The position numbers and the translations under genes were made by a program. This document shows positions 21,807-30,321 of a DNA stretch of 64,000 nucleotides, one piece after another. The first letter of the stretch is position 1, and each line of letters starts with the position of its first letter. The notes below the pieces were generated by a model, which was not told the origin of the DNA, searched no databases, and saw nothing but the letters and a program-made list of their open reading frames with translations. This DNA comes from a virus, in IMG/VR virus record IMGVR_UViG_3300042922_001182, positions 62,001 through 126,000 of that record; one strand, given 5' to 3'.

Positions 21807-23225
21807 ATGAAGAAATTCCTGAGCGAATTCTCTCCCGGTGAGCCCTTCAACGAGGAGTTCATCTTCGCCAAGGACAACGACGACGTGCTTGCCTACGTGG
21901 ACGACGTGGCGGCCACCCTCAACGTGATCGAGGGCGTCGAATACCTGGGGAGCGAGCTGATCGCCGACGAGACGGAGCTACGGCCCCGTCAGGAGGACGG
22001 CAAGCAGTGGATGAGCCTCGACGAGAGCCGCCTCGACATCATTAGGATGCAGTGGCGTATCACGAAGGGGGAGGAAACCGAGGTGATCACCCAGGAGGTG
22101 CTCTACCCCAAGCTCATCGACCACCACTACTACCTGATCAACGGGGTGAAGTGCTACCCCATCTACCAGATCGTGGACTCGGAGTGCTTCAAGACCTCCA
22201 GGTCGGTGACGCTCAAGACGATGGTCATGCCCATCATCCTGCGCCACGAGCCGGAGGAGTTCGAGGACATGGAGGGGAACGTCTACAACGCCCACTCCTA
22301 CAAGCTCCACCTGTTCCACTACAAGATCAACTACCTGCTCTACTACCTCTCCAAGAAGGGGTTCGAGCAGACCATCGAGTACATGGGCTGGGACGCCTAC
22401 CACCTGGGGCTGCTGGACGCCGAAGAGGCGAGCGGCATCGACCAGGAGGTCTACCGCCTGTTCAAGGTCTCCGGGACCAGCGTGCTGTACGCCTCCAAGG
22501 AGATGCTGCAGGACCGCAACGGGCTCGACATGGTGGCGTCGCTGCTGGACGTGCTGGAGGGCAAGACCCGCCCCGAGAAGGCGGCGGAGATCGAGTACTG
22601 GAAGCGCAAGCTCGGCTCGGTGTTCACCAAGAACACCGTCAACTACGTCGAGAAGGCCGAGAGCATCAGCATCTCCTTCGAGCGCATCATCGGAAGCCGC
22701 GAGCACAAGGTGCTCCGGATCGACGACGAGGACAAGAAGGACACCTACAGCGTCGTGCGCTGGATGGTGAGGAACTACGAGGAGCTGCACCGCCAGGACA
22801 ACATGGACCTGCGCCACAAGCGCATCCGCCTGCACGAGTACCAGCTCTACCCGCTCCTGACTAAGCTGTCGACCGGCCTGTACCGGGCCCTCAACACCAA
22901 GGACCCCAAGTTCAACGACCTGAAGCAGATCCTGCGCGTCGGCCCCGGCCACGTCATCAAGCGCCTGCTCAACAACGACCTGCTGCGGTACAGCAGCGCC
23001 GTCAACGGCATGGACCTCTTCAACAGCGCGTTGAAGTTCTCCTTCCGTGGCCCGCAATCGCTGGCCGACGGCGGTAAGACGATCTCGACCAAGTACCGGG
23101 GCATCCACCCCAGCTACATCGGTCGGATCGCGCTCAACACCAGCTCGAACGGCGACCCCGGCATGGGTGGCACGTTCTGCCCGTTCATCCAGCCCCACGG
23201 CCAGTACTTCACCAAGGAGAGATAA
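21807..23225 (+). CDS. RNA polymerase beta subunit, N-terminal half (split RpoB)
   Basis: A 472-residue N-terminal half of a split beta subunit. The clearest block is at the C-terminus: SALKFSFRGPQSLADGG, then STKYRGIHPSYIGRIALNTSS, then NGDPGMGGTFCPF. This corresponds to bacterial RpoB [27 protein letters not shown] and GLI, where rifampicin-type inhibitors bind. The split falls directly after it, and the C-terminal half is 8 kb upstream at 11653-13590. Earlier parts (YPKLIDHHYYLINGVKCYPIYQIVD) fit the protrusion and lobe regions. The ATG at 21807 has AAAGAGGT upstream. The pair should form the beta function of a multisubunit phage polymerase with beta-prime pieces outside the window. Confidence 0.83.
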   Translation: MKKFLSEFSPGEPFNEEFIFAKDNDDVLAYVDDVAATLNVIEGVEYLGSELIADETELRPRQEDGKQWMSLDESRLDIIRMQWRITKGEETEVITQEVLYPKLIDHHYYLINGVKCYPIYQIVDSECFKTSRSVTLKTMVMPIILRHEPEEFEDMEGNVYNAHSYKLHLFHYKINYLLYYLSKKGFEQTIEYMGWDAYHLGLLDAEEASGIDQEVYRLFKVSGTSVLYASKEMLQDRNGLDMVASLLDVLEGKTRPEKAAEIEYWKRKLGSVFTKNTVNYVEKAESISISFERIIGSREHKVLRIDDEDKKDTYSVVRWMVRNYEELHRQDNMDLRHKRIRLHEYQLYPLLTKLSTGLYRALNTKDPKFNDLKQILRVGPGHVIKRLLNNDLLRYSSAVNGMDLFNSALKFSFRGPQSLADGGKTISTKYRGIHPSYIGRIALNTSSNGDPGMGGTFCPFIQPHGQYFTKER

Positions 23226-23227
23226 GG

Positions 23228-23620
23228 GTGCCCGCTTCCACTTTGACTTCCCCCGCCAAGAAGACCCGCGTCAAGGGTCCCCGACCCACGCCGGGTCAGA
23301 ACAAGCGTCGCGGCGAGTTCCTCACCTCGGTCCAGAAGGACTGCGTCGAGCGCATGGGCCAGTGCAACGGCTGCCCCAACAACATCATGTCCTCCACCCC
23401 CTGCATGGTCAGGTTCTCCGCTGCGGTGAGGGACACCGTCGGCGCCACCGCCGAGCAGGAGAGGGCGGCCAAGAGCACCCAGAAGTACATGGAGAACAAC
23501 CCTGCCAGGCGGAATGTTACCTGCCCGAAGTGCAGCAGGTCGTGGACCACGACCCGTGCGCTTGCGGAGGTCTGCCCCGACTGCGTCAAGGATATCCGTC
23601 TGTTGAGCGGGAGGAAATAG
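23228..23620 (+). CDS. Zinc-ribbon-like 130-aa protein
   Basis: Function unknown. GTG at 23228 follows the polymerase stop by 2 bases (AGGAGAGATAAGG upstream). The N-terminus is basic (PAKKTRVKGPRPTPGQNKRRG). Cysteines occur as CNGC near residue 42, a lone Cys in STPCMV, and CPKC with CPDC 15 residues later (about 99-121), a typical zinc ribbon. With its basic tail it could bind nucleic acid or the phage polymerase it is co-transcribed with. Confidence 0.62.
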   Translation: MPASTLTSPAKKTRVKGPRPTPGQNKRRGEFLTSVQKDCVERMGQCNGCPNNIMSSTPCMVRFSAAVRDTVGATAEQERAAKSTQKYMENNPARRNVTCPKCSRSWTTTRALAEVCPDCVKDIRLLSGRK

Positions 23621-23621
23621 A

Positions 23622-23927
23622 ATGTCAACGCAACTAGTCGCTGCCTTCTCGCAGCTGCCCACCGTCACCCAGGTCTCCCTCGTCCTCACGACGGGGGCGG
23701 TCGTCCTGCTCGCCCTGCTGATCGTCCTGGCCCTGGTCCTGAAGTCGATCGCCAAGGACGCCACCCTGCGCGAGCAGGCCAGCGCCGGGATCGACATCGC
23801 CCAGTCCGTCCTCATGGTCGCCAACGGGGCTGCGGCCGAGGAGCTGGAGGCCCGCAGCAGGGTCCCCGCTAGGAGGAAGATCGCGGTCTTCCCCGGGAAG
23901 GAAGGGAACGATGAAGAGACGACCTGA
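23622..23927 (+). CDS. Single-pass membrane protein, 101 aa
   Basis: Function unknown. The ATG at 23622 follows GGGAGGAAATAGA. Residues 18-41 are one long hydrophobic helix (VSLVLTTGAVVLLALLIVLALVL), followed by an amphipathic segment and a basic tail (ARSRVPARRKIAVFPGKE). A small inner-membrane protein of this plan could be a holin-like or envelope-modifying factor. Nothing decides between them. Confidence 0.58.
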   Translation: MSTQLVAAFSQLPTVTQVSLVLTTGAVVLLALLIVLALVLKSIAKDATLREQASAGIDIAQSVLMVANGAAAEELEARSRVPARRKIAVFPGKEGNDEETT

Positions 23928-24252
23928 GACGCTTCTCATGCGGTTCACCCTCCGCCTCGGCCGGTGGAAGGGGGTCCGCGTCTACAAGCTCCTCTACATC
24001 GTGGACGCCGACAGGGTGATCTACCGGCGGGAGGAGCCGTCCTTCCTCCCCTTCCTCACCCGGGTCGAGGAGGAGCAGTTCAAGACCAACCGGGACTCCT
24101 CCGTCCGCATCTTCCGGCAGATAAGGGACCGCCTGGAGGAGTGCGGCTTCGACGTCTCGATGATCGAGGACCTACGACCCGAGTTCTTCGACGAGCCGGT
24201 CGAGGAGGCCAGCGTCGTTAGCAAGAAGCCCAAGGGGTTCCTCCTCCCGTAG
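23911..24252 (+). CDS. Unknown 113-aa basic protein
   Basis: Not recognised. The ATG at 23911 overlaps the previous gene by 17 bases and has GGGAAGGAAGGGAACG upstream. The first 40 residues are very basic (MKRRPETLLMRFTLRLGRWKG). DRVIYRREEPSFLPFLTRVEEEQF follows, and the tail is acidic then basic. Last gene before a bidirectional terminator. Confidence 0.55.
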   Translation: MKRRPETLLMRFTLRLGRWKGVRVYKLLYIVDADRVIYRREEPSFLPFLTRVEEEQFKTNRDSSVRIFRQIRDRLEECGFDVSMIEDLRPEFFDEPVEEASVVSKKPKGFLLP

Positions 24253-24260
24253 CAACGAGA

Positions 24261-24297
24261 AGAACGGAAACGGCACGCGCCGTTTCCGTTCTTTTTT
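24261..24297. terminator. Bidirectional terminator
   Basis: AGAACGGAAACGGC and GCCGTTTCCGTTCT pair perfectly around ACGC, then T6 (24292-24297). It ends the plus-strand 21807-24252 operon. The minus-strand stop codon at 24296 touches its T-run, so both convergent transcripts can end here. Confidence 0.82.
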
Positions 24298-24994
24298 ATC
24301 CGATGTAGAGCTTCCTGACCTTGGGGGTCCTGAGGACGTTCCCCCGCCACCGCTCCAAGAGCTCGTCCCTCTTGCTCTCGGCGTCCGAGTAGGAGTCGAG
24401 GTTGAGGTCGATGCTCCCGAAGGGGGAGTTGATGCTGGCGAACTTGGACCTGACCTGGTAGATGGCGTCCTTCACGTCGAGGACGCAAAGCTTCAGGAAC
24501 TCCTCTCGCATGTTCTCGGGGATGGTCGCCATGTGGCTGGGGTGGTGGACCTTCACCTCGAACAGGATGGTCCCGGGCGCCAGGACCTTCGGATGGATTT
24601 CCACCTGGTTGGGGGCGTGCCACTCGAACGTCAGCGGGTGCTCGTTGAACGACCCCAGGTCCGCCATCATCTGGCGGGTGAAGGGGTCCTCCGTAGCGTA
24701 GGCCGGGTTCGGGGTGAGGCCGCCCATGCCGCTGGTGTAGTCGGTCAGCATCTTGGCCACGCCGACCACGCGGAGATCCGTCTTCAGGTAGTAGAGGCCC
24801 TGCCGACCCGGCACGGCATCGGCCACCGTGTCCACCGTCAGGCGGATCCGGTGGGGGAAGTAGGTGCTGAAGGTCGGGATGCTGACCTGCTTCACGATGT
24901 CCAGCAGGGAGCCAGTGGCGAGCTCGATCAGGTTGCTGGACGCGCCGATCTTGAGCTCGATGTACCTCAGGACGTCGGTGGGACTCAGGGACAT
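24296..24994 (-). CDS. Probable virion structural protein, 232 aa
   Basis: Not assigned to a family. It is the second gene of a minus-strand pair after the prohead protease (3 bases apart) and shares its late-type promoter, so a structural or morphogenesis role is inferred. The pattern VKQVSIPTFSTYFPHRIRLTV near residue 33, and the closing helix-rich part, recall neck or capsid-associated proteins of large myophages. The closing part runs EFLKLCVLDVKDAIYQVRSKF, then NSPFGSIDLNLDSYSDAESKR. I cannot name the family with certainty. ATG at 24994 follows GGGAGGTAGTCT on the minus strand. Confidence 0.58.
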   Translation of the reverse strand: MSLSPTDVLRYIELKIGASSNLIELATGSLLDIVKQVSIPTFSTYFPHRIRLTVDTVADAVPGRQGLYYLKTDLRVVGVAKMLTDYTSGMGGLTPNPAYATEDPFTRQMMADLGSFNEHPLTFEWHAPNQVEIHPKVLAPGTILFEVKVHHPSHMATIPENMREEFLKLCVLDVKDAIYQVRSKFASINSPFGSIDLNLDSYSDAESKRDELLERWRGNVLRTPKVRKLYIG

Positions 24995-24997
24995 AGA

Positions 24998-25819
24998 CTA
25001 CCTCCCACCGAGCAAGAAGCCGCGCAGCTCCTTCTGGATGTGCTCCTCGACGCGCACGTTGGCCGTGACGTTCTGGCCGTCCGTGATGGTGACGAAGCGG
25101 CAGTCCTCCGACAGCTTCGCGCCGAAGGTGGGGATCTCGAACTGGTCCGAGATGTCCCGGAGGTTCTGGCTGCTGCTCTTGATGAAGTCCATGACGGCGC
25201 TCTCCATCACGGGGATGATGAGGCCCTCGGTCATGATCTTCTTGTCGAAGGCGTCGTACAGGCTGGAGCCCTCGTTGAGGGTCTTCTGCATGTAGGCGTT
25301 GTCGTGCGAGGGGTGGATCACCCAGTCGTACGCCAGGATGTTCAAGGGGGACTTGATCTCCAGGTAGTCCTTCTTCTGCTCGGTGATGGGGCCGATGCCG
25401 CGCATCGAGAACGCCACCTTGGAGCCCTGGCGGATCAGGCCGCCGAAGTCCTTGCCGACGGCGGTCATGGCGGACTCCACGATGCCCTTGATGACGGTGC
25501 CCTCCATCCAGGCCCTCGTCACGATGTGCGAGATCCTGGTGTGGTCGATGGAGAGCTGGCGCTGCATGTCGGAGCTGATCGGGTGACCGGCCTCGCCGTA
25601 CCAGGTCTTCGTCTTGACGCGCTCGATGACGTAGGGGGCCTTCAGCGCCTCGTTCAGGGTCTTCGAACCGTACAAGCGCTTGTTGCGATTGGCACGGTCG
25701 GCGTCCTGGAGGAACGTCTCGATGGCGACGAACTCCTTCTGCTCGCTGATGATGGTGGGCTTGTACTCCTGCTCCGCCGCCTCGGAGATGATCAGGTAGC
25801 CCTTGTTGCTGGTATCCAT
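24998..25819 (-). CDS. Prohead core protease (T4 gp21-like)
   Basis: A 273-residue serine protease of the T4 gp21 / herpesvirus assemblin type that matures the prohead. ADRANRNKRLY near residue 40 and the His in WYGEAGHPISSD (H79) are typical. Next come SHIVTRAWMEGTVIKGIVES and the nucleophile in GSKVAFSMRGIG (S138), spaced as in gp21. It would cut scaffold and capsid proteins before packaging. It lies away from the portal gene at 54518, unlike in T4. An AACA-N6-TA promoter lies 36 bases upstream of the ATG. That ATG (minus strand 25819) has GGGAGAGGCAGC before it. Confidence 0.85.
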   Translation of the reverse strand: MDTSNKGYLIISEAAEQEYKPTIISEQKEFVAIETFLQDADRANRNKRLYGSKTLNEALKAPYVIERVKTKTWYGEAGHPISSDMQRQLSIDHTRISHIVTRAWMEGTVIKGIVESAMTAVGKDFGGLIRQGSKVAFSMRGIGPITEQKKDYLEIKSPLNILAYDWVIHPSHDNAYMQKTLNEGSSLYDAFDKKIMTEGLIIPVMESAVMDFIKSSSQNLRDISDQFEIPTFGAKLSEDCRFVTITDGQNVTANVRVEEHIQKELRGFLLGGR

Positions 25820-25854
25820 ATGCTGCCTCTCCCTTAGTCTCGCTAGATCTTCCT

Positions 25855-25866
25855 TATACTATTGTT
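25855..25866 (-). promoter_or_regulatory. Putative late promoter AACA-N6-TA
   Basis: On the minus strand AACA-ATAGTA-TA followed by AGG, 36 bases upstream of the prohead protease. The AACA, six bases and TA(A)AG pattern also precedes the small terminase (31774) and sheath (60567). Confidence 0.65.
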
Positions 25867-25899
25867 GGAGGATGAAAGCGAATCTACCGTAAACCCGTA

Positions 25900-25909
25900 C
25901 ACACATTAT
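25900..25909 (+). promoter_or_regulatory. Putative phage promoter, CACATATTAT class
   Basis: CACACATTAT, one mismatch from CACATATTAT, 44 bases upstream of the proposed start at 25953. It diverges from the late-type promoter at 25855. Confidence 0.5.
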
Positions 25910-25952
25910 CTTCATGACCAAACCACTTGTTAGCAAGGAAGGAAGGAACCTT

Positions 25953-26258
25953 TTGCTGAAAGCTGTTGAACCCATGATCACCAAGATGATCGACATCGCG
26001 ATGGCCAACCTCGACGTCAACAACGGGTTGAGCGTCTTCAACCAGGCCTATAACCTGGTGCAGGACCTCATCCGGTTCCTCGACAGCGACCCCAGGTGGG
26101 CCGCCACCATCATCATGACGATTCGCTCCTTGACGTACAAGGGCTACGACATGAACAAGAGCCAGGCCTTCGAGGACCTCAAGACGGAGGCCTACCTCAT
26201 CCAGCAGGTACTGCACAACACCATGAGCGCCGGTCTGGCGCTGTCCCCCACCCGCTAG
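25953..26258 (+). CDS. Unknown 101-aa protein
   Basis: Not recognised. TTG at 25953 is preferred because GGAAGGAAGGAACC lies directly upstream. The in-frame ATG at 25914 follows the promoter motif by 4 bases and has no ribosome binding site. A helical protein (AVEPMITKMIDIAMANLDV, SVFNQAYNLVQDLIRFLD) with no catalytic motif. Early expression is inferred from its promoter class. Confidence 0.55.
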   Translation: MLKAVEPMITKMIDIAMANLDVNNGLSVFNQAYNLVQDLIRFLDSDPRWAATIIMTIRSLTYKGYDMNKSQAFEDLKTEAYLIQQVLHNTMSAGLALSPTR

Positions 26259-26276
26259 AGCAGAAGGAAGAGTCCC

Positions 26277-26348
26277 ATGATTCGCATCCAACCCCACTAC
26301 GTCATCCGTCGCAAGGGCGGCCTCATCATCCGCACCGGCGGCAAGTAG
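26277..26348 (+). CDS. 23-aa basic microprotein
   Basis: ATG at 26277 follows AGAAGGAAGAGTCCC, a good ribosome binding site. The frame ends at TAG 26348, only 7 bases before the terminator hairpin. The peptide is strongly basic (MIRIQPHYVIRRKGG, then LIIRTGGK). The position between a gene and its terminator, plus the binding site, argues for real translation. Confidence 0.45.
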   Translation: MIRIQPHYVIRRKGGLIIRTGGK

Positions 26349-26355
26349 GAAGAGG

Positions 26356-26381
26356 AGAGGGGCACGCGCCCCTCTTTTTTT
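26356..26381 (+). terminator. Intrinsic terminator
   Basis: AGAGGGGC and GCCCCTCT pair around ACGC, followed by T7. Ends the 25953-26348 transcript. Confidence 0.82.
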
Positions 26382-26442
26382 ATTAGGGGGACGCGGGCCC
26401 TCAACACCCACTTGTACGACACCCACACGCTAGGAGAGGACA

Positions 26443-26934
26443 ATGGAGAAAATCGACACCGTCAGCATCACCGCTGACCTGACCGCAATCGGCTTGGAGG
26501 AATTCGAGCGCATGGTGAAGTGGGTGAGGGAGAAGCACCCGGACGCCAGGCTCGTCCACTCTTTCCCCGAGCAGGTGAAGGGCCTCCTCTCCAAGCGGGA
26601 GAACGCCCGCAAGACCAAGACCAAGGTGAAGATCGACTTCAGCAAGGAGTCCGATAGCCCCGACGACCCCACCAGGGTGGGCCAGGTGCTTGAGCGCCAC
26701 TTCCCCATGGGTCGGCAGTTCCCCGGCGAGCTCAAGGGCCGCCAGCCCTACTTCTCCAACACCTACGGCGTGGCCTTCCGCGCCACCATGACGAACTACA
26801 TGAGGCAGACCGGTGGCACCGCCTACTTCGTCAGCCCCTTCGACAGCTCCCCCGACTGCCTGGACGAGTTCTCCCGACTTGAAGCCGCTGGCGTCAAGGT
26901 CCAGGTGATCGTGCCGGGGCTCATCCCCCAATAG
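26443..26934 (+). CDS. Unknown 163-aa protein
   Basis: Not recognised. The ATG at 26443 follows TAGGAGAGGACA. Begins with a strand-helix unit (TVSITADLTAIGLEEFERMVKWV), a basic middle (KTKTKVKIDFSK) and a C-terminal alpha/beta part (GVAFRATMTNYMRQTG, GVKVQVIVPGL). It sits 10 bases before the Rad50-like gene and may belong to the same DNA-repair unit. Confidence 0.58.
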   Translation: MEKIDTVSITADLTAIGLEEFERMVKWVREKHPDARLVHSFPEQVKGLLSKRENARKTKTKVKIDFSKESDSPDDPTRVGQVLERHFPMGRQFPGELKGRQPYFSNTYGVAFRATMTNYMRQTGGTAYFVSPFDSSPDCLDEFSRLEAAGVKVQVIVPGLIPQ

Positions 26935-26944
26935 GAGACAGACA

Positions 26945-29662
26945 TTGAGGATCGACTACCTTAAGCTGGAGAACTACGCCGGTATCGCGCACGGCACGGG
27001 CTTGACCGAGATCGAGCTGGACTTCTCCGCTGGCAACCGCTTCATCATGCTGGTGGGCAAGAACGGCAGCGGCAAGACGACGATCCTGTCGGCCTTCCAC
27101 CCCTTCGCCGGTACCTACGACAGCCGCCCGACGCCCATCACCCCCGGCAAGGAGGGCCGCAAGGTCGTCCGTATCAGCCACGACGGCTCCACCTACGAGG
27201 TCCAGCACTTTTACGGCAAGCGTGCCGTCAAGTCCTTCATCTCCAAGGACGGCGTCGAGCTGAACGAGAACGGCGGCGTGACGACCTTCAAGGATCTCGT
27301 GCTGACCGAGCTGGGCCTGGACGAGGACTACTTCAAGATCGGCCGCATCGGCTCCAACGTCTCCAGCTTCACCGACCTCACCACCGCGAAGCGCAAGGAG
27401 TTCATCTCGAACTTCCTGCCGGAGATCGACGACTACCTCACCTGTCACAAGAACGCCAACGCCCGCTTCAACCTGGTGAAGAAGGAGGTCGCTACCATCA
27501 GCGACCAGCTCAAGCGCATCGACACTCTGGAAGCCCTCCAGTCGCTGCTTGAGGCAGATACCGGTCGTCTGACCGCCTTCGAGACCGACATCCAAGCGGC
27601 GTCGGAGGAGAAGGCCAGGAACCACGGCAGGTCCCAGCAGATCTCGGCGGACATGGTGCCTCTTCGTGCTGCGTCAGCCGACTTCGTCGCCTACGCCAAG
27701 GTCCACGCCAAGGCCAGCGCCACCGTGAGCGCCCTGGGCGCCAAGCACCCCAAGCTGGCCGCTCTGTCGGTCGCCGAGGTGCGCTCCATGCTGGCCGCGA
27801 CCAACGAGGCCCAAGCCGCTACCGTGGCGACCTTGGACAGCGTGAAGGTCAGGCTGCAGGACGCGCTGGTCGAGTCGGCCCGCAGGGTCAACGCCAAGAA
27901 GTCGAAGAAGGACCAGCTAGCCAAGCTAGGTCGGACCGACGAGACGGCGGAGGAGATCGATCAGCTCGTCGCCTCCCTTAGCGAGCGCGTCGCCTACGCC
28001 GCTTCCGAGCTTGCCGCCCTGAAGGCCAAGGGCTTCCCCGATCTGTCGGGGATTCCCTCCAAAGACGTGCTCACAGCGAAGGGCCTTCTCAAGGAGCTCA
28101 GCGACTACCTGCTCCTCACCCTGAGGGGCGACGGAGGTCAGGATGTCCGTAGCTTCTTCGTGGTGGAGCTGGAATCGGGAACGCTCAGCGCGGCCTCCAT
28201 CGCCTCGATGGTCCACGAGTCCCGGGAGGCTTCCAAGGCCGCGATCGCTAAGTGCGTTGCCATCAGGGAGGAGATCGCTGGTCTGAAGGGAAACCTCGGA
28301 CAGCTCGAAATCCTCAAGAAGCGCCCCGCCGAGTGCCGGATGGACCACTGCGCCTTCATAAGCAACGCCCTCCAGTACAAGGACCTCCCCCTGACCATCA
28401 AGGGCAAGGAGATCGAGCTCCAGAGGGCCGAGGAAGCGGCGGCCTCCTTAGGGGATGACCTTGAGAGCTGTCTGGGCATGCAGAAGATCTACGAGGCCTT
28501 CAAGCAGTACGCCCTTCGCGCCTCCAAGTACGACATGCTTCAGCGCATCCCCGGTCTCTACGAGAGCCTGTCGACCGCCAAGGCGATCGCCGGTCTCCTC
28601 TGGAAGCCGGAGGCCGAGATCGAGGACTACCTCGACCTGGGCCGGGCCCACCGTGCGGCCGTCCTGGCCGAGGCCCTCGCCGAGTCGGAGGAGAAGGTCA
28701 AGATCGCCAAGGAGAGGCTGGAGATGGTCCGCTCCCAGCAGGACACCATCGACAGCATCCGGAACGAGCTGAAGGACCTGGAAACCTCCTGCACGGAGGC
28801 CGACCAGCTAGCGGACCAGCTTGCCGAGGAGGAGAAGGCCCTCGTCGACAAGCACGCCAAGGCTACCCTCCGCATCGAGGTCCTAGGCACCTTCCTGAGC
28901 GCCATGGAGGAGATGCAGACGACCACCAGCACCTTGGCCGCGCTGGAATCCGACAACAACCGCTTCAGCGACCTCTCGGCGCAGCTGAAGCTCGCCACGT
29001 CGGAGGCCGAAAAGGCCGAGAAGAGGGCCGCCGATCTGACCAGGGAAAAGGCCCCGCTGGTGAAGCGCATCGACGACGTGAAGCTTCGGATCGCCAAGAG
29101 GGAGGAGCTGGAGCAGCGCATCGCTTCCCTTGAGGACTCCTACAAGACCCTTGACCTGATCCGGCGATCCCTGGACCCCGCCAAGGGCATCCCGCTGTTC
29201 TTCATCGACGGATACCTGAAGCGCACCAAGCGCATCTGCAACGAGCTGCTGTCGCTGGCCTACGGCGACCGCTTCCGGGTCAGCGACTTCGTCATCAGCG
29301 ACAAGGAGTTCAAGATCCAGGTCCGCAAGCAGGACGCTGGGATCCTAGACGACGTCCTCCACGCCTCCCAGGGCGAAAGGGCGCTGGTCACGATCAGCCT
29401 CTCCCTGGCGCTCATCGAGCAGGCCATCTCCAAGTACAACATCCTGTGCCTGGACGAGATGGACGGCCCGCTGGACGCCGACAACCGCTCGGCCTTCGTC
29501 GAGATGCTGGACACCCAGGCCCGCAAGCTGGGCATCGAGCAGGTCCTGCTCATCTCCCACAACGAGAACTTCTTCGGACAGCCCATCGACCTGGTGCTGC
29601 TGGACGGAGCCAACGTAGACGCCACTTCGGTCCCGGACGCCCGGGTCGTATTCGGAGGATAG
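26945..29662 (+). CDS. Rad50/SbcC-like ATPase (T4 gp46-type)
   Basis: A 905-residue SMC-like protein of the Rad50/SbcC/gp46 family, which processes DNA ends with a Mre11-type nuclease. Walker A is GKNGSGKTT (residues 38-46). Long coiled coils fill about 180-440 and 480-760. The ABC signature is SQGERALVTISLSLAL near 809, and Walker B is LCLDEMDGPLD near 834. The hook region between the coils has ECRMDHCAF near 463-468, a C-x4-C in place of the usual C-x2-C zinc hook. TTG 26945 is the start that fits the TAGGAGACAGACA site. The Mre11/gp47 partner is not in this window. Confidence 0.88.
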   Translation: MRIDYLKLENYAGIAHGTGLTEIELDFSAGNRFIMLVGKNGSGKTTILSAFHPFAGTYDSRPTPITPGKEGRKVVRISHDGSTYEVQHFYGKRAVKSFISKDGVELNENGGVTTFKDLVLTELGLDEDYFKIGRIGSNVSSFTDLTTAKRKEFISNFLPEIDDYLTCHKNANARFNLVKKEVATISDQLKRIDTLEALQSLLEADTGRLTAFETDIQAASEEKARNHGRSQQISADMVPLRAASADFVAYAKVHAKASATVSALGAKHPKLAALSVAEVRSMLAATNEAQAATVATLDSVKVRLQDALVESARRVNAKKSKKDQLAKLGRTDETAEEIDQLVASLSERVAYAASELAALKAKGFPDLSGIPSKDVLTAKGLLKELSDYLLLTLRGDGGQDVRSFFVVELESGTLSAASIASMVHESREASKAAIAKCVAIREEIAGLKGNLGQLEILKKRPAECRMDHCAFISNALQYKDLPLTIKGKEIELQRAEEAAASLGDDLESCLGMQKIYEAFKQYALRASKYDMLQRIPGLYESLSTAKAIAGLLWKPEAEIEDYLDLGRAHRAAVLAEALAESEEKVKIAKERLEMVRSQQDTIDSIRNELKDLETSCTEADQLADQLAEEEKALVDKHAKATLRIEVLGTFLSAMEEMQTTTSTLAALESDNNRFSDLSAQLKLATSEAEKAEKRAADLTREKAPLVKRIDDVKLRIAKREELEQRIASLEDSYKTLDLIRRSLDPAKGIPLFFIDGYLKRTKRICNELLSLAYGDRFRVSDFVISDKEFKIQVRKQDAGILDDVLHASQGERALVTISLSLALIEQAISKYNILCLDEMDGPLDADNRSAFVEMLDTQARKLGIEQVLLISHNENFFGQPIDLVLLDGANVDATSVPDARVVFGG

Positions 29663-29669
29663 ACTTCAA

Positions 29670-30257
29670 ATGGAACAGAGCAACGTCGGATTCTACTGCC
29701 GCCAGTGCGGCACCCGCTGGGAGACCAAGGAGCAGGCCGAGGCCTGCTCTACGACCCCCGTCATCCCCTTCGGCACAAAGTACGTGACTACCCGCCAGGC
29801 CCAGGTCAAGCACGTCCTCCTGAGGGTGAAGGGCATCCGTGGCACCGGCTGCTGCCAGACGCTCGTCCTGAGCATGCCCACCACGTTCGTCGAGGAGATG
29901 CGCGGCCTCACCAAGTTCCGCCACGGCTCCTGGAAGCAGAACTGCGAGGAGTACAGCGTCAGCCGCACGACGAAGACCCACCCGGACGACATCATCCCGG
30001 TGACCGAGTCCATGCTCCTCGCACGGGCGTCCCACATCAACTCCGCCATCGCCAGGCTTGAGAACGTTATCAAGACCCTCCGCCGCATCCAGGCCTTCTA
30101 CAAGACCGTCTTCGAGAACGGCGAGTACGCCGCCCCGAGCGAGGACAAGAAGCTGGCGAACTCGTACAGCAAGGAGCTGGATAAGCTGGGATGGAAGCGC
30201 AAGCAGCAGCCCGACGCGGCGACCCAGGTCTCCGGGGAGACGGGGCCTAACGCGTAA
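29670..30257 (+). CDS. Unknown 195-aa protein with N-terminal zinc-finger-like site
   Basis: Function unknown. ATG at 29670 follows CGGAGGATAGACTTCAA, 7 bases after the Rad50-like stop. YCRQCGTRWETKEQAEAC near residues 9-26 looks like half of a zinc ribbon. The central part has RGTGCC and a conserved-looking MPTTFVEEMRGLTKF, and the C-terminus is a helical hairpin (HINSAIARLENVIKTLRRIQAFYKTV) with a disordered tail. Possibly involved with the end-processing ATPase upstream, by position only. Confidence 0.58.
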   Translation: MEQSNVGFYCRQCGTRWETKEQAEACSTTPVIPFGTKYVTTRQAQVKHVLLRVKGIRGTGCCQTLVLSMPTTFVEEMRGLTKFRHGSWKQNCEEYSVSRTTKTHPDDIIPVTESMLLARASHINSAIARLENVIKTLRRIQAFYKTVFENGEYAAPSEDKKLANSYSKELDKLGWKRKQQPDAATQVSGETGPNA

Positions 30258-30268
30258 AAGGGCCCGCC

Positions 30269-30280
30269 AACACCATGATA
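30269..30280 (+). promoter_or_regulatory. Possible late promoter AACA-N6-TA before the tRNA
   Basis: AACA-CCATGA-TA followed by CGC, 42 bases upstream of the tRNA. Matches the late pattern by sequence and by intergenic position, but single occurrences can arise by chance. Confidence 0.35.
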
Positions 30281-30321
30281 CGCCGGGGCTGGTGATGCCA
30301 ATCCACCCGCCCCGGTTCCAA

